DNA of 64,000 bases from Fibrobacterota bacterium. GTDB taxonomy: Bacteria; Fibrobacterota; Fibrobacteria; UBA5070. The DNA lies in NCBI GenBank assembly GCA_029557215.1, contig JAKPQQ010000215.1, positions 1 to 64,000 on the forward strand, written 5' to 3'. Below are positions 28,524 through 37,180 of the stretch, piece by piece. How positions within the stretch are numbered: position 1 is the stretch's first letter; every line of letters begins with the position of its first letter. Position numbers and translations under genes: made by a program. The notes below the pieces were generated by a model. It was not told the origin of the DNA, did no database searches, and saw only the letters and a program-made list of their open reading frames with translations.

Positions 28524-29099
28524 ATGCCGACGCCTTTGGAAGAACGCCTTCGAGAGATCGTCCGAAACTCTCGATTCATCATGGCAACGATGAGTGCAGC
28601 TCGATCATTGCATCTGCCGCAATGGTGCATCGGTGCGGGTGCGATCCGGAATCTGGTGTGGGACCATCTGCACGGATACACCACGTCGAAAAAGCCTGGC
28701 GACATCGATTTCGCCTATTTCGATCCTTCCGACATTTCTTGCGAGCGAGATCGACTGGTGGGGAGCATGCTGGAGGGATCCTGCCCCGGCATCCCTTGGG
28801 AAGCGGTCAACCAAGCTGGCGTGCATCTTTGGTATGAAGAGTGTTTTGGCAAGCCTATCGAACCTTTCCATTCCCTCTCGGAAGCGTTGGCTTCCTGGCC
28901 GGAATTCGCCACTTGCGTCGGTGTGCGCTTGGAGGATGACAATTCCTTGACCGTCATCGCTCCGCATGGACTCGCAGATCTTTTCGAGATGAAGATCCGA
29001 CGGAATCCAACTCGAATCGATCTCGAAACATTCCGCAGACGGATCTCGGATAAACGTTTCGCCGACAAGTGGCCCTTGGTCCGGATCATCGACGGTTAA
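28524..29099 (+). CDS. Nucleotidyltransferase-family protein (DUF925-like)
   Basis: 191 residues. The segment CIGAGAIRNLVWDHLHGY followed by PGDIDFAYFD matches a small conserved family annotated as nucleotidyltransferase, with the GDIDFAYFD acidic pair as the candidate active site. Substrate unknown. GC content and codon use in this gene are visibly lower than in its neighbours, hinting at transfer. The ATG at 28524 was chosen because upstream codons overlap the sodB terminator. Confidence 0.75.
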   Translation: MPTPLEERLREIVRNSRFIMATMSAARSLHLPQWCIGAGAIRNLVWDHLHGYTTSKKPGDIDFAYFDPSDISCERDRLVGSMLEGSCPGIPWEAVNQAGVHLWYEECFGKPIEPFHSLSEALASWPEFATCVGVRLEDDNSLTVIAPHGLADLFEMKIRRNPTRIDLETFRRRISDKRFADKWPLVRIIDG

Positions 29100-29112
29100 A
29101 TTCATACGATCA

Positions 29113-29541
29113 ATGCCCATCCACGCTCGACCGTCGCACAGACGTCATCCTGGACTCCAAATCGCGCTGATTCTGGCAACCATCGCGGTCGGATTGGCCT
29201 CGCGGAAATTTCCCGGCTTGTTGCCGACGTTTCTTGGTCAGTATCCGGGCGATGCGTTGTGGGCGACCATGGTCTTCTTCCTGTGGGGCCTGGTCCTTCC
29301 GAAGGCAAGCATCGCGCGCGTAGCCGCATTGGCGCTGGCCACCAGCTGGATCGTGGAATTCGCGCAATTTATCCAGGCTCCATGGCTTGTCGCCCTCCGC
29401 TCCACCACGATCGGGCACCTGATACTTGGCTCCACTTTCCACGCGCCGGATCTTGTCGCCTACACCGTCGGTGTGGGGTTGGGTGCGGGCTTGGAGCGAG
29501 CCCTCCGCGGCAAAATCCAGAAGGAGACGAAACAGCCATGA
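29113..29541 (+). CDS. DUF2809 membrane protein
   Basis: 142 residues with three to four hydrophobic segments. The pattern ASRKFPGLLPTFLGQYPGDALWA, then WIVEFAQF and FHAPDLVAYTVGVGLG, is that of DUF2809, a small integral membrane family of unknown role. Its stop overlaps the start of the M28 peptidase gene (ATGA), so the two are cotranslated. Confidence 0.82.
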   Translation: MPIHARPSHRRHPGLQIALILATIAVGLASRKFPGLLPTFLGQYPGDALWATMVFFLWGLVLPKASIARVAALALATSWIVEFAQFIQAPWLVALRSTTIGHLILGSTFHAPDLVAYTVGVGLGAGLERALRGKIQKETKQP

Positions 29542-30440
29542 CCATTCCATGCATCGCCGTCCTGATCGCGACCTGTATGTCGTCCAGCTCCTCGGAGAAA
29601 CCGCCCCGGACCGAGCGATTGCGGCAATTGGTGACGGAGCTGGCCATCCCGACTCGAAACTGGCTGGACACGGCGTCCTTGAACCGGACCGCTTCCTTTG
29701 TCCGACAACAGATCGAATCGTCGGGATTCGCCTGCTCGGAACAGGTCTTCGTCGTCGACAAACGAAACTACAGGAACCTCGAGTGCACGATCCCGGGGAA
29801 ATCGAAGGATCTCGTCGTGGTGGGAGCCCATTATGACGTCGCAGGAGAACAACCCGGAGCCGACGACAACGCCAGCGGTGTCGCCGGGTTGATCGAACTG
29901 GCTCGCGCGTATTCGGAAACCGGACACAAACCGCGCAGCAGCATCCGTCTGGTGGCATTCACCTTGGAAGAACCGCCGTTCTACGCCACCGAGGACATGG
30001 GCAGTTTTCACCACGCGAAAAAGCTCAAGGACTCCGGATTCACCGTCAAGGCGATGATCGCGCTGGAGATGATCGGCTATATCGGCGATTCGCTCGAACA
30101 ACGGTACCCGCCGGGAGTTCCATCCGATCGGTACCCCAAGTTCGGCAACTTCTACGCCGCCGTGTCCAACATGGAATCGGCGGGATTGACGAAAGGATTC
30201 AAGGCCGTCGCCGACAAATCCAAGACGATTCCCGTCGTCACCCTGAACGCGCCAGAAGGTGTGGAATGGTCCGACCACATGAACTACTGGAAATTCGGCT
30301 TTCCCGCCTTCATGCTCACCGACACGGCCTTCCTGCGAAACTTCGCCTACCACACCGCCGCGGACACCCACGACCGTTTGAACTACCCCGCGATGTCCCA
30401 ACTCGTGGATCTGCTGTTCAAATACACCAGCAAGCTCTGA
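29538..30440 (+). CDS. M28-family zinc aminopeptidase, probably exported
   Basis: 300 residues. Zinc ligands appear as GAHYD, ADDNASG, and the Glu pair in LEEPPF; SDHMNY and the final H positions complete the M28 pattern. The first residues form a short hydrophobic stretch ending IATC, a weak lipoprotein box with Thr where Gly, Ala or Ser is usual. It would release N-terminal amino acids from peptides. It overlaps the upstream DUF2809 gene by 4 bp. Confidence 0.82.
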   Translation: MTIPCIAVLIATCMSSSSSEKPPRTERLRQLVTELAIPTRNWLDTASLNRTASFVRQQIESSGFACSEQVFVVDKRNYRNLECTIPGKSKDLVVVGAHYDVAGEQPGADDNASGVAGLIELARAYSETGHKPRSSIRLVAFTLEEPPFYATEDMGSFHHAKKLKDSGFTVKAMIALEMIGYIGDSLEQRYPPGVPSDRYPKFGNFYAAVSNMESAGLTKGFKAVADKSKTIPVVTLNAPEGVEWSDHMNYWKFGFPAFMLTDTAFLRNFAYHTAADTHDRLNYPAMSQLVDLLFKYTSKL

Positions 30441-30470
30441 AGCCCTCCCGAAGCGGGTACTTTTGAGGGA

Positions 30471-31142
30471 ATGATCAAACGCGAATTGCTCCAGACCGTG
30501 ACGGTCCCGGGCAGTACGGCCCAGATGACTCTGCAGAGGCAGGGCAAGGAATACTCCATCTGGGTCGATGGGGTGCCGCTGATGACCACCCGCCAGAGCG
30601 GATCCGAGGTGGCGCTGGCCGAGCTGGGTTGCGCGCATCTCAAGGGAAAAGCTGACGGCGAAGTCCTGGTGGGCGGCCTGGGGATGGGCTTCACGCTCGC
30701 CGCCACGCTTGGGATGGTGGGCCCCGACGCCAAGGTGAAGGTCGCGGAACTCGTCCCGGCCGTGCACGAATGGAATCGCGACCTGCTCGGGGAGTTCGCC
30801 GGTTTTCCCTTGAAAGACCTGCGCGTCTCGGTGGACATCGCCGACGTGGCCGATGTGCTGCGATCCAACCCCAACCGGTTCGACGCGATCCTGCTGGATG
30901 TCGACAACGGCCCCAGCGGCATGACCCAGGACAAGAACACCTGGCTGTACTGGCCCGAAGGCCTGGGTGTCGTGGCCAAGGCGCTGCGCCCCAAAGGCGT
31001 GGTCGCGATCTGGTCGGCGTATTCCGATCCCGCGTTCCACAAACGCCTGCTCCAGCGGGGTTTCAAGGTCCAGGAACACCAGGTCGGCGCCCGCGGCAAG
31101 GGGGGCGGCAGCCGCCATTTCATCTGGACAGCCCAGAAATAA
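30471..31142 (+). CDS. Spermidine-synthase-like methyltransferase-fold protein
   Basis: 223 residues. VLVGGLGMGFTLAATLG is the Rossmann motif of the polyamine aminopropyltransferase superfamily, with VAELVPAVHEWNR and ILLDVDNGPSG following at the usual spacing. It is shorter than true spermidine synthase (about 280) and lacks a clear putrescine-binding segment, so the substrate is open. It starts 31 bp after the peptidase gene. Confidence 0.7.
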   Translation: MIKRELLQTVTVPGSTAQMTLQRQGKEYSIWVDGVPLMTTRQSGSEVALAELGCAHLKGKADGEVLVGGLGMGFTLAATLGMVGPDAKVKVAELVPAVHEWNRDLLGEFAGFPLKDLRVSVDIADVADVLRSNPNRFDAILLDVDNGPSGMTQDKNTWLYWPEGLGVVAKALRPKGVVAIWSAYSDPAFHKRLLQRGFKVQEHQVGARGKGGGSRHFIWTAQK

Positions 31143-31229
31143 CCGACCGCACCACGGATTGGGCTGGCTCTATTTGCCAGTGCAGCCTTCCACGAGACTT
31201 CCTCCGACGAGTTCAGGGTAACACAACAG

Positions 31230-32444
31230 ATGATCAGCGCCTCCAAAGCATCCTTCGTCAACCGCTCCGCGACCATTTCCTTCGAGGCCGCGGTGGAGAT
31301 CGCCGACGATCTTTCCATCGACATCCGCCTGGACCATGACCCGAAGCTGTTCGAAAAATTCGCCGCCCTGTGCAACCAGATCGAAAAGGCCGGTGGCGCC
31401 ATCTCCGACGACGGCTACTTCTACGCCGCCTTCACGGTGGACGGACAACGCGTGCAGGCCAACGACATCCTGATCGCGACGCGGCCCGAGGCCCTCGAAT
31501 CCGGTCTGCGCATCGAATCCAAGGTCGATCTGCTGACCTACGGAGACCAGCCCCCGAGCGACCACCTGGAACTCCTGCTCAACGTCGGACGCGACCAGAT
31601 GGTGGCAGGACTGGGCATCCTGGGGGAATCCTTCGAGACGACGGATTTCGGGACCGTGGAAATCCTGGCCGGACCCGATACCGGACGCTGCATCTTGCGC
31701 AGCCAGCTCAAGACCGGCATCCCTTACCCCGAAAACAAGATCCTGGAAGTCGTCCGATTCCTGTCCGGGATCGACGTGAACTGGATCGAGGCGCAAGCCG
31801 CCGGCAAGCGCGTGGTCCGCGCGGCCAGGGACCCGTTGTTCCTGGATCACGAATTTTCCCCCATGCCCCAAGGCGACCGGGCCTCGGCCATCAAGATGTT
31901 CGACGCCATCGCGAAATTCGTGGGAGCGAACGCGCAAAAGCATTCCAGCAGCGAGATCGACACGCTGTCGAACATCCGGCAGGCCAGCAGGAATCTGGTC
32001 AATTTCCGTCTGGTCTTGGGCGCCGCGGTGGAACACCTGCTCAAGCGGTTCCCGGGCAAGGTCGGCATCGGCCAGGACACGTTGCAGCATGTCGACGAAA
32101 GCATCTTCCTGGTGGACAACGCGGGGCTGCACCCGAGCATCAAGGAAAAGCTGAAGTCGGCCCTGGTCAACCAGCGCAACCTCCAGCCCAAGCACGTGCT
32201 CGCCGCGATGAAGGCCCTGGGTCTGGTGGAGAGCTTGCACATCAAGACCTACGAGAACATCCGCAACATGGGATCCCAAGGCGATTCGTCGAGCCTGAAG
32301 GAGGCCAACGACACCCTGCGCAAAACCTCGGTGGTCCTGGATCTCGTCTACCGGATCCTGCTCAACGGCGTCGCGTATTCCGGCCGCTACCGTTCGCCCA
32401 TCAAGCAGGTAGACACGATGCTGAAATCCGTCCCCTTGGCCTGA
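31230..32444 (+). CDS. Unrecognised 404-residue protein heading the helicase block
   Basis: I do not recognise a family. The first ~200 residues look like a mixed alpha/beta region; from about residue 225 on the sequence is strongly helical, with repeated Lys/Arg-rich segments (RQASRNLVNFRLVLGAAVEHL; QRNLQPKHVLAAMKALG). There is no signal peptide, membrane segment or nuclease motif. It lies 9 bp upstream of an SF1 helicase gene and so is probably its operon partner. A nucleic-acid-related role is only an inference from context. Confidence 0.72.
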   Translation: MISASKASFVNRSATISFEAAVEIADDLSIDIRLDHDPKLFEKFAALCNQIEKAGGAISDDGYFYAAFTVDGQRVQANDILIATRPEALESGLRIESKVDLLTYGDQPPSDHLELLLNVGRDQMVAGLGILGESFETTDFGTVEILAGPDTGRCILRSQLKTGIPYPENKILEVVRFLSGIDVNWIEAQAAGKRVVRAARDPLFLDHEFSPMPQGDRASAIKMFDAIAKFVGANAQKHSSSEIDTLSNIRQASRNLVNFRLVLGAAVEHLLKRFPGKVGIGQDTLQHVDESIFLVDNAGLHPSIKEKLKSALVNQRNLQPKHVLAAMKALGLVESLHIKTYENIRNMGSQGDSSSLKEANDTLRKTSVVLDLVYRILLNGVAYSGRYRSPIKQVDTMLKSVPLA

Positions 32445-32453
32445 ACCGGTCGC

Positions 32454-34235
32454 ATGGAAGACGACGCGCCCGACGACCCGACGGATTCCGACGTCCTTTC
32501 TCCCGAAGCCGCGCTGTTGCGCAAGTTGCGGCTGGAAGTCGCGCGCGAAGCGGAAGAAGGCCGCCGGGAGGTGACCCGCGATTGGGCCAAACCTCTGGAG
32601 CGCCGGATCGAAGACGGCCTGGCGATCGCCGGTGCCATGTGCGAGCACAAGGGCAATGGTTGGATCGAGGTCGACTGCCCCGGACAGAAGAGCCGGTTCC
32701 GGGTCGGCGATCTGGTGCGGGTGGGATTCGGGAATCCTCTGACCGAGCGAGCCATCACCGCCTTTGTCGAAGAAGACACGTCCGACAATCTGCTCCTGTA
32801 CGCGAGCCCTCGGGAACAAGGTCTGTACGCCGCCGAACTCGCTTCGCTGCCCGGCGAGCGGGTGCTGGACCTGGGTGTGATGGACCTGAGCGCCACGGTC
32901 ATGGGCGCGCTCCAACTGGTGTCGGAAAGCCGACGCGGACAGGATCGCGTGCTCCCGCTGCTGTTGGGCAGAATCCGTCCACATCTGGACAATGACCTTT
33001 ATCGGCAAGCACTCTCGCTGGGAGCATCGGCCGGTCTGAACTGGAACCAATGCGAAGCCCTGGCCCAAGGCTATTCCAGCGACCTCTGCGCCTTGGTGCA
33101 AGGCCCTCCGGGAACCGGCAAGACCCGGGTCCTGGCCGAACTGGCCGGTCTGTTGGCGAAGGCGGGCAAACGGGTGCTGGTGACCTCGCTCACGCACCGG
33201 GCGATCGACAACGCGCTGGTGGCCATCGGCAAGCGATGGGGTCGCGACGTCCCGTGCGCCAAGTTCGGCGGATCGGCACCCGAGCACCCGGCGGTATTTT
33301 CGTTCCCGGATTGGAAATCCTGCCCCTGGAAGCGGTTCACCTACGGACTGGTCGCCGGCGCCACCCCGTTCGCCGCCGCGGGCGCCCGCCTGGAAGGCGC
33401 GGATTTCGACATCGCGCTCATCGACGAGGCTTCGCAGCTCACGGTTCCCAACGCATGCATGGCCCTGATCAAGGCCGACCGGTGGGTCCTGTTCGGCGAC
33501 CACCGCCAACTGCCTCCGGTGATGCACACGCTGAGCGGTCCCGAACTCCCCAAGGCGTCGATTTTTGGCATGCTGGCCGGGCGCGGCTACAGCACCATGC
33601 TCACCGAAACCTGGCGGTTGGGTCCGGTGCTGGCCGATTGGCCCAGTCGGCACTTCTACGGCGGCGCCCTGGAGCCGTCCCAAGCTTTCGCGCACGAGAC
33701 GTTGATGCTCCGCCAAGCCCCCCAACGGTTCCAGGCACTGCTCGACCCCGCGCACCCGCGCGTTTTTTGTCGAGTGGCGCATCGCGATTCACGACGCAGA
33801 TCGGAAGAAGAAGCCGACCTCGTGGCGGGAATCGTGCAGGAGCTGCTGCGCTGCGGCGTCGCGCCCAGGGAGATCGCGGTCATCGCGCCGTTTCGCGCCC
33901 AGGCCAACGCCATCCGCATCGCCCTGCAGAAATCGGATCCGGACCGGGTTCCTTCGCGCGATCTCGTGGTCGATACCGTGGAGCGCATGCAGGGCCAGGA
34001 GCGCGACGTGGTGATCGTGTCGTTCACGGCATCGGATCCCGCATGGGTCACGCGCCTGGCCGAGTTCTACTTCCAGCCCGAACGTCTAAACGTGGCCGTG
34101 ACGCGCGCCAAACGCAAACTGATCCTGGTCGGATCGCCCCGCGTGCTCGACGCGTTCCCCGCCGACCCGCGGCTTCGCGAAGGCGTAAACCTTCTGCGTT
34201 CCCTGCTGGCCGAATCGACCTTGGTGGACGCGTAG
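32454..34235 (+). CDS. SF1 helicase of the UPF1/DNA2/NAM7 type
   Basis: 593 residues. A ~190-residue N-terminal part contains a beta domain (GNGWIEVDCPGQKSRFRVGDLVRVG) like domain 1B of UPF1-type helicases. The motor has GPPGTGKT (Walker A), LIDEASQL (motif II), GDHRQLPPV (motif III), TVERMQGQERDVVIVSF and RLNVAVTRAK (motifs V/VI). It would unwind or translocate on DNA or RNA using ATP. It sits between the unrecognised protein (9 bp gap) and a UvrD-like helicase (44 bp gap), all on one strand. Confidence 0.87.
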   Translation: MEDDAPDDPTDSDVLSPEAALLRKLRLEVAREAEEGRREVTRDWAKPLERRIEDGLAIAGAMCEHKGNGWIEVDCPGQKSRFRVGDLVRVGFGNPLTERAITAFVEEDTSDNLLLYASPREQGLYAAELASLPGERVLDLGVMDLSATVMGALQLVSESRRGQDRVLPLLLGRIRPHLDNDLYRQALSLGASAGLNWNQCEALAQGYSSDLCALVQGPPGTGKTRVLAELAGLLAKAGKRVLVTSLTHRAIDNALVAIGKRWGRDVPCAKFGGSAPEHPAVFSFPDWKSCPWKRFTYGLVAGATPFAAAGARLEGADFDIALIDEASQLTVPNACMALIKADRWVLFGDHRQLPPVMHTLSGPELPKASIFGMLAGRGYSTMLTETWRLGPVLADWPSRHFYGGALEPSQAFAHETLMLRQAPQRFQALLDPAHPRVFCRVAHRDSRRRSEEEADLVAGIVQELLRCGVAPREIAVIAPFRAQANAIRIALQKSDPDRVPSRDLVVDTVERMQGQERDVVIVSFTASDPAWVTRLAEFYFQPERLNVAVTRAKRKLILVGSPRVLDAFPADPRLREGVNLLRSLLAESTLVDA

Positions 34236-34279
34236 GAGCACCTGCGCCCACCCGCGATTCCTAGGTTGATTCGGCTACG

Positions 34280-36244
34280 ATGGCGCGTCTTCTTCCGGAA
34301 CATCCCAGCTGCAGCGTGTCGCCCATGGTCGCCAGGGTGCACAGGCTAGTGCAAGCCCTGCCCGAGCGGTTCTTCGCGTGGTCGCCCGTGGTGCGGGAAG
34401 GTTCCGACCTCCCCGATTTCTGGGTGGTGGAAGAAAAGACCGGGCGATGCGTCCATCTGGTGGTGTCCGACGCCACCGAGGACCAGGCGCGCGGCCCGGG
34501 CCTGTTCGAGGCGGCGGAGGCATGGAGACCGCCGTCGGAGACGGAATCCGCACGCGTGGAACGCGTCAAGGATCGCCTTGGCGAAGACGCCGGCGCGGGC
34601 GCGGTGTTGTTCCCGGACATTCCCGCCGACATGCTCGACAAGAACATCGGGGGGTGGCCCCGCGCCGGTCGCGAAATCTGTCGACCGGCCGCGTTCACCG
34701 ACTGGATCGACGCGCAGCTGGGCCAAGCGCTCGATCCCGAACGCTCGCGAACGATCCGCTCCCTGTTCTGCCCGGAAACCGTGCTGCACAAACGCCACGC
34801 GATGCGTCGGAATCCGTCAGAACCCGATGTTCCGCGATTCTTGACCTGGAAACAGGAAGAAATCCTGAAGACCGACCTCGATCCGGGAGCGGATGGTCGC
34901 CAGGCCGCCGGGGATTTCGGGCTCCTGGTGGTGCAAGGGGTGGCCGGGAGCGGCAAGACCCTGATCCTTTTGCACCGGGCCCTGCTGCTGTCCAAACTCC
35001 GGCGCGAAAGCCGCATCCTGGTGCTCACCTGCAACAAGCCGCTCCAGGTGGAACTCCGACGGCGGTTCCAGGAATTGTCGGGAAGATCGGCGTCGGTGGA
35101 GATCCTGACGTTCCATGGATTCTGCCTCAAGCGCTGGCCGGGCGAAGACCGCCCCCGCGTCCTGCAGGCCTCGCTGCGGCGATCTCTCCTGGACGAATCG
35201 CTCGCCACCCTGCGACGCCCGCTTCTGATGCGCCGGCACCTGGAGGAGGAACTCGCCTGGATCTTCGACAACGGATTCCAGGACGAAGACACCTACGCGA
35301 AATCGCCGCGTCGGGGCCGCGGATTCCGGATGGACGCAGAACTCCGCGCCGGAATGTGGACCGCCGCGAACCGGTTCCGGACCGAATGCGCCAAGGAGAA
35401 GGCCGCCGATTGGAACCTGCTCCCGTTGTTGTTCCGCGAAAGCGCCCAGGGCAAGGAACTCGCGGGCTACGACGCGATCCTGGTCGACGAGGCGCAGTTC
35501 TTCGCACCGGTCTGGTTCGATTGCCTGCGAGCGTTCCTCGCGCCACGCGGCCACCTGTTCCTGTCGGCCGATCCCACCCAGGGGTTCCTCCGCAAAGGGA
35601 CCTCGTGGAAATCGGTGGGGCTTTCCGTCCACGGCAGATCGCGGCGCCTGGAACGCAGCCACCGGTCCACGCGCGCCATCATGGAGCTCGCCTGGCGGGT
35701 GTGGAGCACCCGCGCGGAGGCGACGGATTCCGACATCGTGGTCCCCCGGATGGAAGGGATGGGGGACGGTCCCGCTCCGACGTGGTACCGCTTCCCCGAC
35801 GTCCGTTCGGAGTTCGCCTGGATCGAAGACCAGGTGGCCGGCTTCCTGGACGGCGGCGGAGCCCCCCGCGACATCCTGGTGCTGCACGACGACTGGAACG
35901 GAGCCGCCGAACTGCGCGAACGGCTGGAATCGCGCATCGGTGCCGATCGCATCGCCGACGCCCGCGACGGATCCAAGCCGCAGGCCCTGCGCGTGTGCCA
36001 GCTCAACGCCGCCACCGGCCTGGAAAGCCCCGTGGTGTTCCTGTCGGGAACCCAGAGGATCTTCGAGCGGGAAGGATCTCCGGAACTGGACGAAGAAGCC
36101 CGCTCGCAGGCGCGCGACGAGGCCACGCGCAAGATCTACATGGCCCTCACGCGCGCGGGATGGCGCCTGGTGGTCACGAGCACCGGCCCGCTGCCGCCGG
36201 AAATCGTCCAGTGCTTCGGAGCGAACCCTCCGACCGGAGGCTGA
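34280..36244 (+). CDS. UvrD-like SF1 helicase with degenerate NERD-like N-terminus
   Basis: 654 residues. The helicase core has VQGVAGSGKT (Walker A), ILTFHGFC, ILVDEAQFF (motif II), SADPTQG (motif III) and a C-terminal half ending YMALTRAGWRLVVT (motif VI). The first ~110 residues resemble the NERD nuclease fold by layout (SDLPDFWVVEEKTGRCVHLVV), but the usual E-x-K pair of the catalytic strand is absent, so any nuclease activity is probably lost. Together with the two upstream genes it forms a block with two different SF1 motors. A later ATG at residue 16 is an alternative start. Confidence 0.82.
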   Translation: MARLLPEHPSCSVSPMVARVHRLVQALPERFFAWSPVVREGSDLPDFWVVEEKTGRCVHLVVSDATEDQARGPGLFEAAEAWRPPSETESARVERVKDRLGEDAGAGAVLFPDIPADMLDKNIGGWPRAGREICRPAAFTDWIDAQLGQALDPERSRTIRSLFCPETVLHKRHAMRRNPSEPDVPRFLTWKQEEILKTDLDPGADGRQAAGDFGLLVVQGVAGSGKTLILLHRALLLSKLRRESRILVLTCNKPLQVELRRRFQELSGRSASVEILTFHGFCLKRWPGEDRPRVLQASLRRSLLDESLATLRRPLLMRRHLEEELAWIFDNGFQDEDTYAKSPRRGRGFRMDAELRAGMWTAANRFRTECAKEKAADWNLLPLLFRESAQGKELAGYDAILVDEAQFFAPVWFDCLRAFLAPRGHLFLSADPTQGFLRKGTSWKSVGLSVHGRSRRLERSHRSTRAIMELAWRVWSTRAEATDSDIVVPRMEGMGDGPAPTWYRFPDVRSEFAWIEDQVAGFLDGGGAPRDILVLHDDWNGAAELRERLESRIGADRIADARDGSKPQALRVCQLNAATGLESPVVFLSGTQRIFEREGSPELDEEARSQARDEATRKIYMALTRAGWRLVVTSTGPLPPEIVQCFGANPPTGG

Positions 36245-36283
36245 CCCGGCGCCGGACAAGGATCCCGGGAACCGTCGCCGGTC

Positions 36284-36934
36284 CTATGCGGAAAGTTCTG
36301 TCGCCAACATCCGCAGCGCCTTGCCGCGATGGCTGAGGGCATGCTTGGTCTCCGACGGAAGCTCCGCGAAGGTCTTGTCGGACACCGATTCGTCCTGGAG
36401 CACCGGAAAAAAGAGCGGATCGTAGCCGAACCCGCCGGTGCCCCGCTCCTGGATCCCCACCCGCCCTTCGCAGAACGCGAGCGCCGAATGATGGTGCGCA
36501 CCCGACAAATCCTGGAAATGGATCGCGCAGGCGAACGCGGCGGCGGTGGTGTCGCCAGGCTTCATGCCGGTGTGGACCAATCGGCGCACCAGCTCGGACC
36601 GGTTGGCTGCATCGCCCGATCCGGCACCCGCCATTTCGGCGAACCGCGCCGAATACACGCCCGGCGCGTCATCCAGGACGTTCACCGCCAAACCCGAATC
36701 GTCGGCGGCCACGGCGTCGGGCATGGAAGCGAGGTCGGCGGTTCGCAACGCGGCCACCGCGAATCCGCATTTGAGCGCGGCGTTCCCGACAAAATCCGGT
36801 TCGGTCTCCTCCGGCTCGGGAACGGCGGGAAGCCAATCGCGGATGGACGCCACGCGCCAACCCAGGGGAGCGAGGATTTCCGAAAATTCCTGGAGCTTGT
36901 GTTTGTTGCCCGTCGCGACCGCCATGGTTTTCAT
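36284..36934 (-). CDS. rdgB: XTP/dITP diphosphatase (non-canonical purine NTP pyrophosphatase)
   Basis: 216 residues. ATGNKHKLQEF at the start, DDSGLAV, PGVYSARF, GFGYDPLF and the SHRGKALR tail are the HAM1/RdgB signature. It removes ITP and XTP from the nucleotide pool. It is convergent with the helicase gene, 40 bp away. The 246 bp from its start to the metalloprotease gene contain no gene and must hold two divergent promoters; I see no clear elements there. Confidence 0.95.
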   Translation of the reverse strand: MKTMAVATGNKHKLQEFSEILAPLGWRVASIRDWLPAVPEPEETEPDFVGNAALKCGFAVAALRTADLASMPDAVAADDSGLAVNVLDDAPGVYSARFAEMAGAGSGDAANRSELVRRLVHTGMKPGDTTAAAFACAIHFQDLSGAHHHSALAFCEGRVGIQERGTGGFGYDPLFFPVLQDESVSDKTFAELPSETKHALSHRGKALRMLATELSA

Positions 36935-37180
36935 GGCATGCAAAGGTAGAGCACCACCGACGTAGGAATCCGTCCGACATGAAATGACCGGTTTCGCCGA
37001 TGGCAATCGCGCCGCGCGCACCCGATCTTTGGAACCGGAACCTGGCATGCGGATCGTTCGCGACAAGGCCCCGCTGCCATGCGGGACCGTTTCGCGCCGC
37101 ACGTCGCGCTCCCGGGCCATCCCGGCCGTGCCGGACGTGGATGCCCACCAATTTCCCACCTCCGGCACGAAGGAGCTCCC

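Noticed and set aside
31230-36244. Assignment of the helicase block to a known system such as DISARM, Zorya or Gabija
   Set aside because: The hallmark partners (methyltransferase, ZorA/B motor, GajA OLD nuclease) are absent; only a generic helicase similarity exists.
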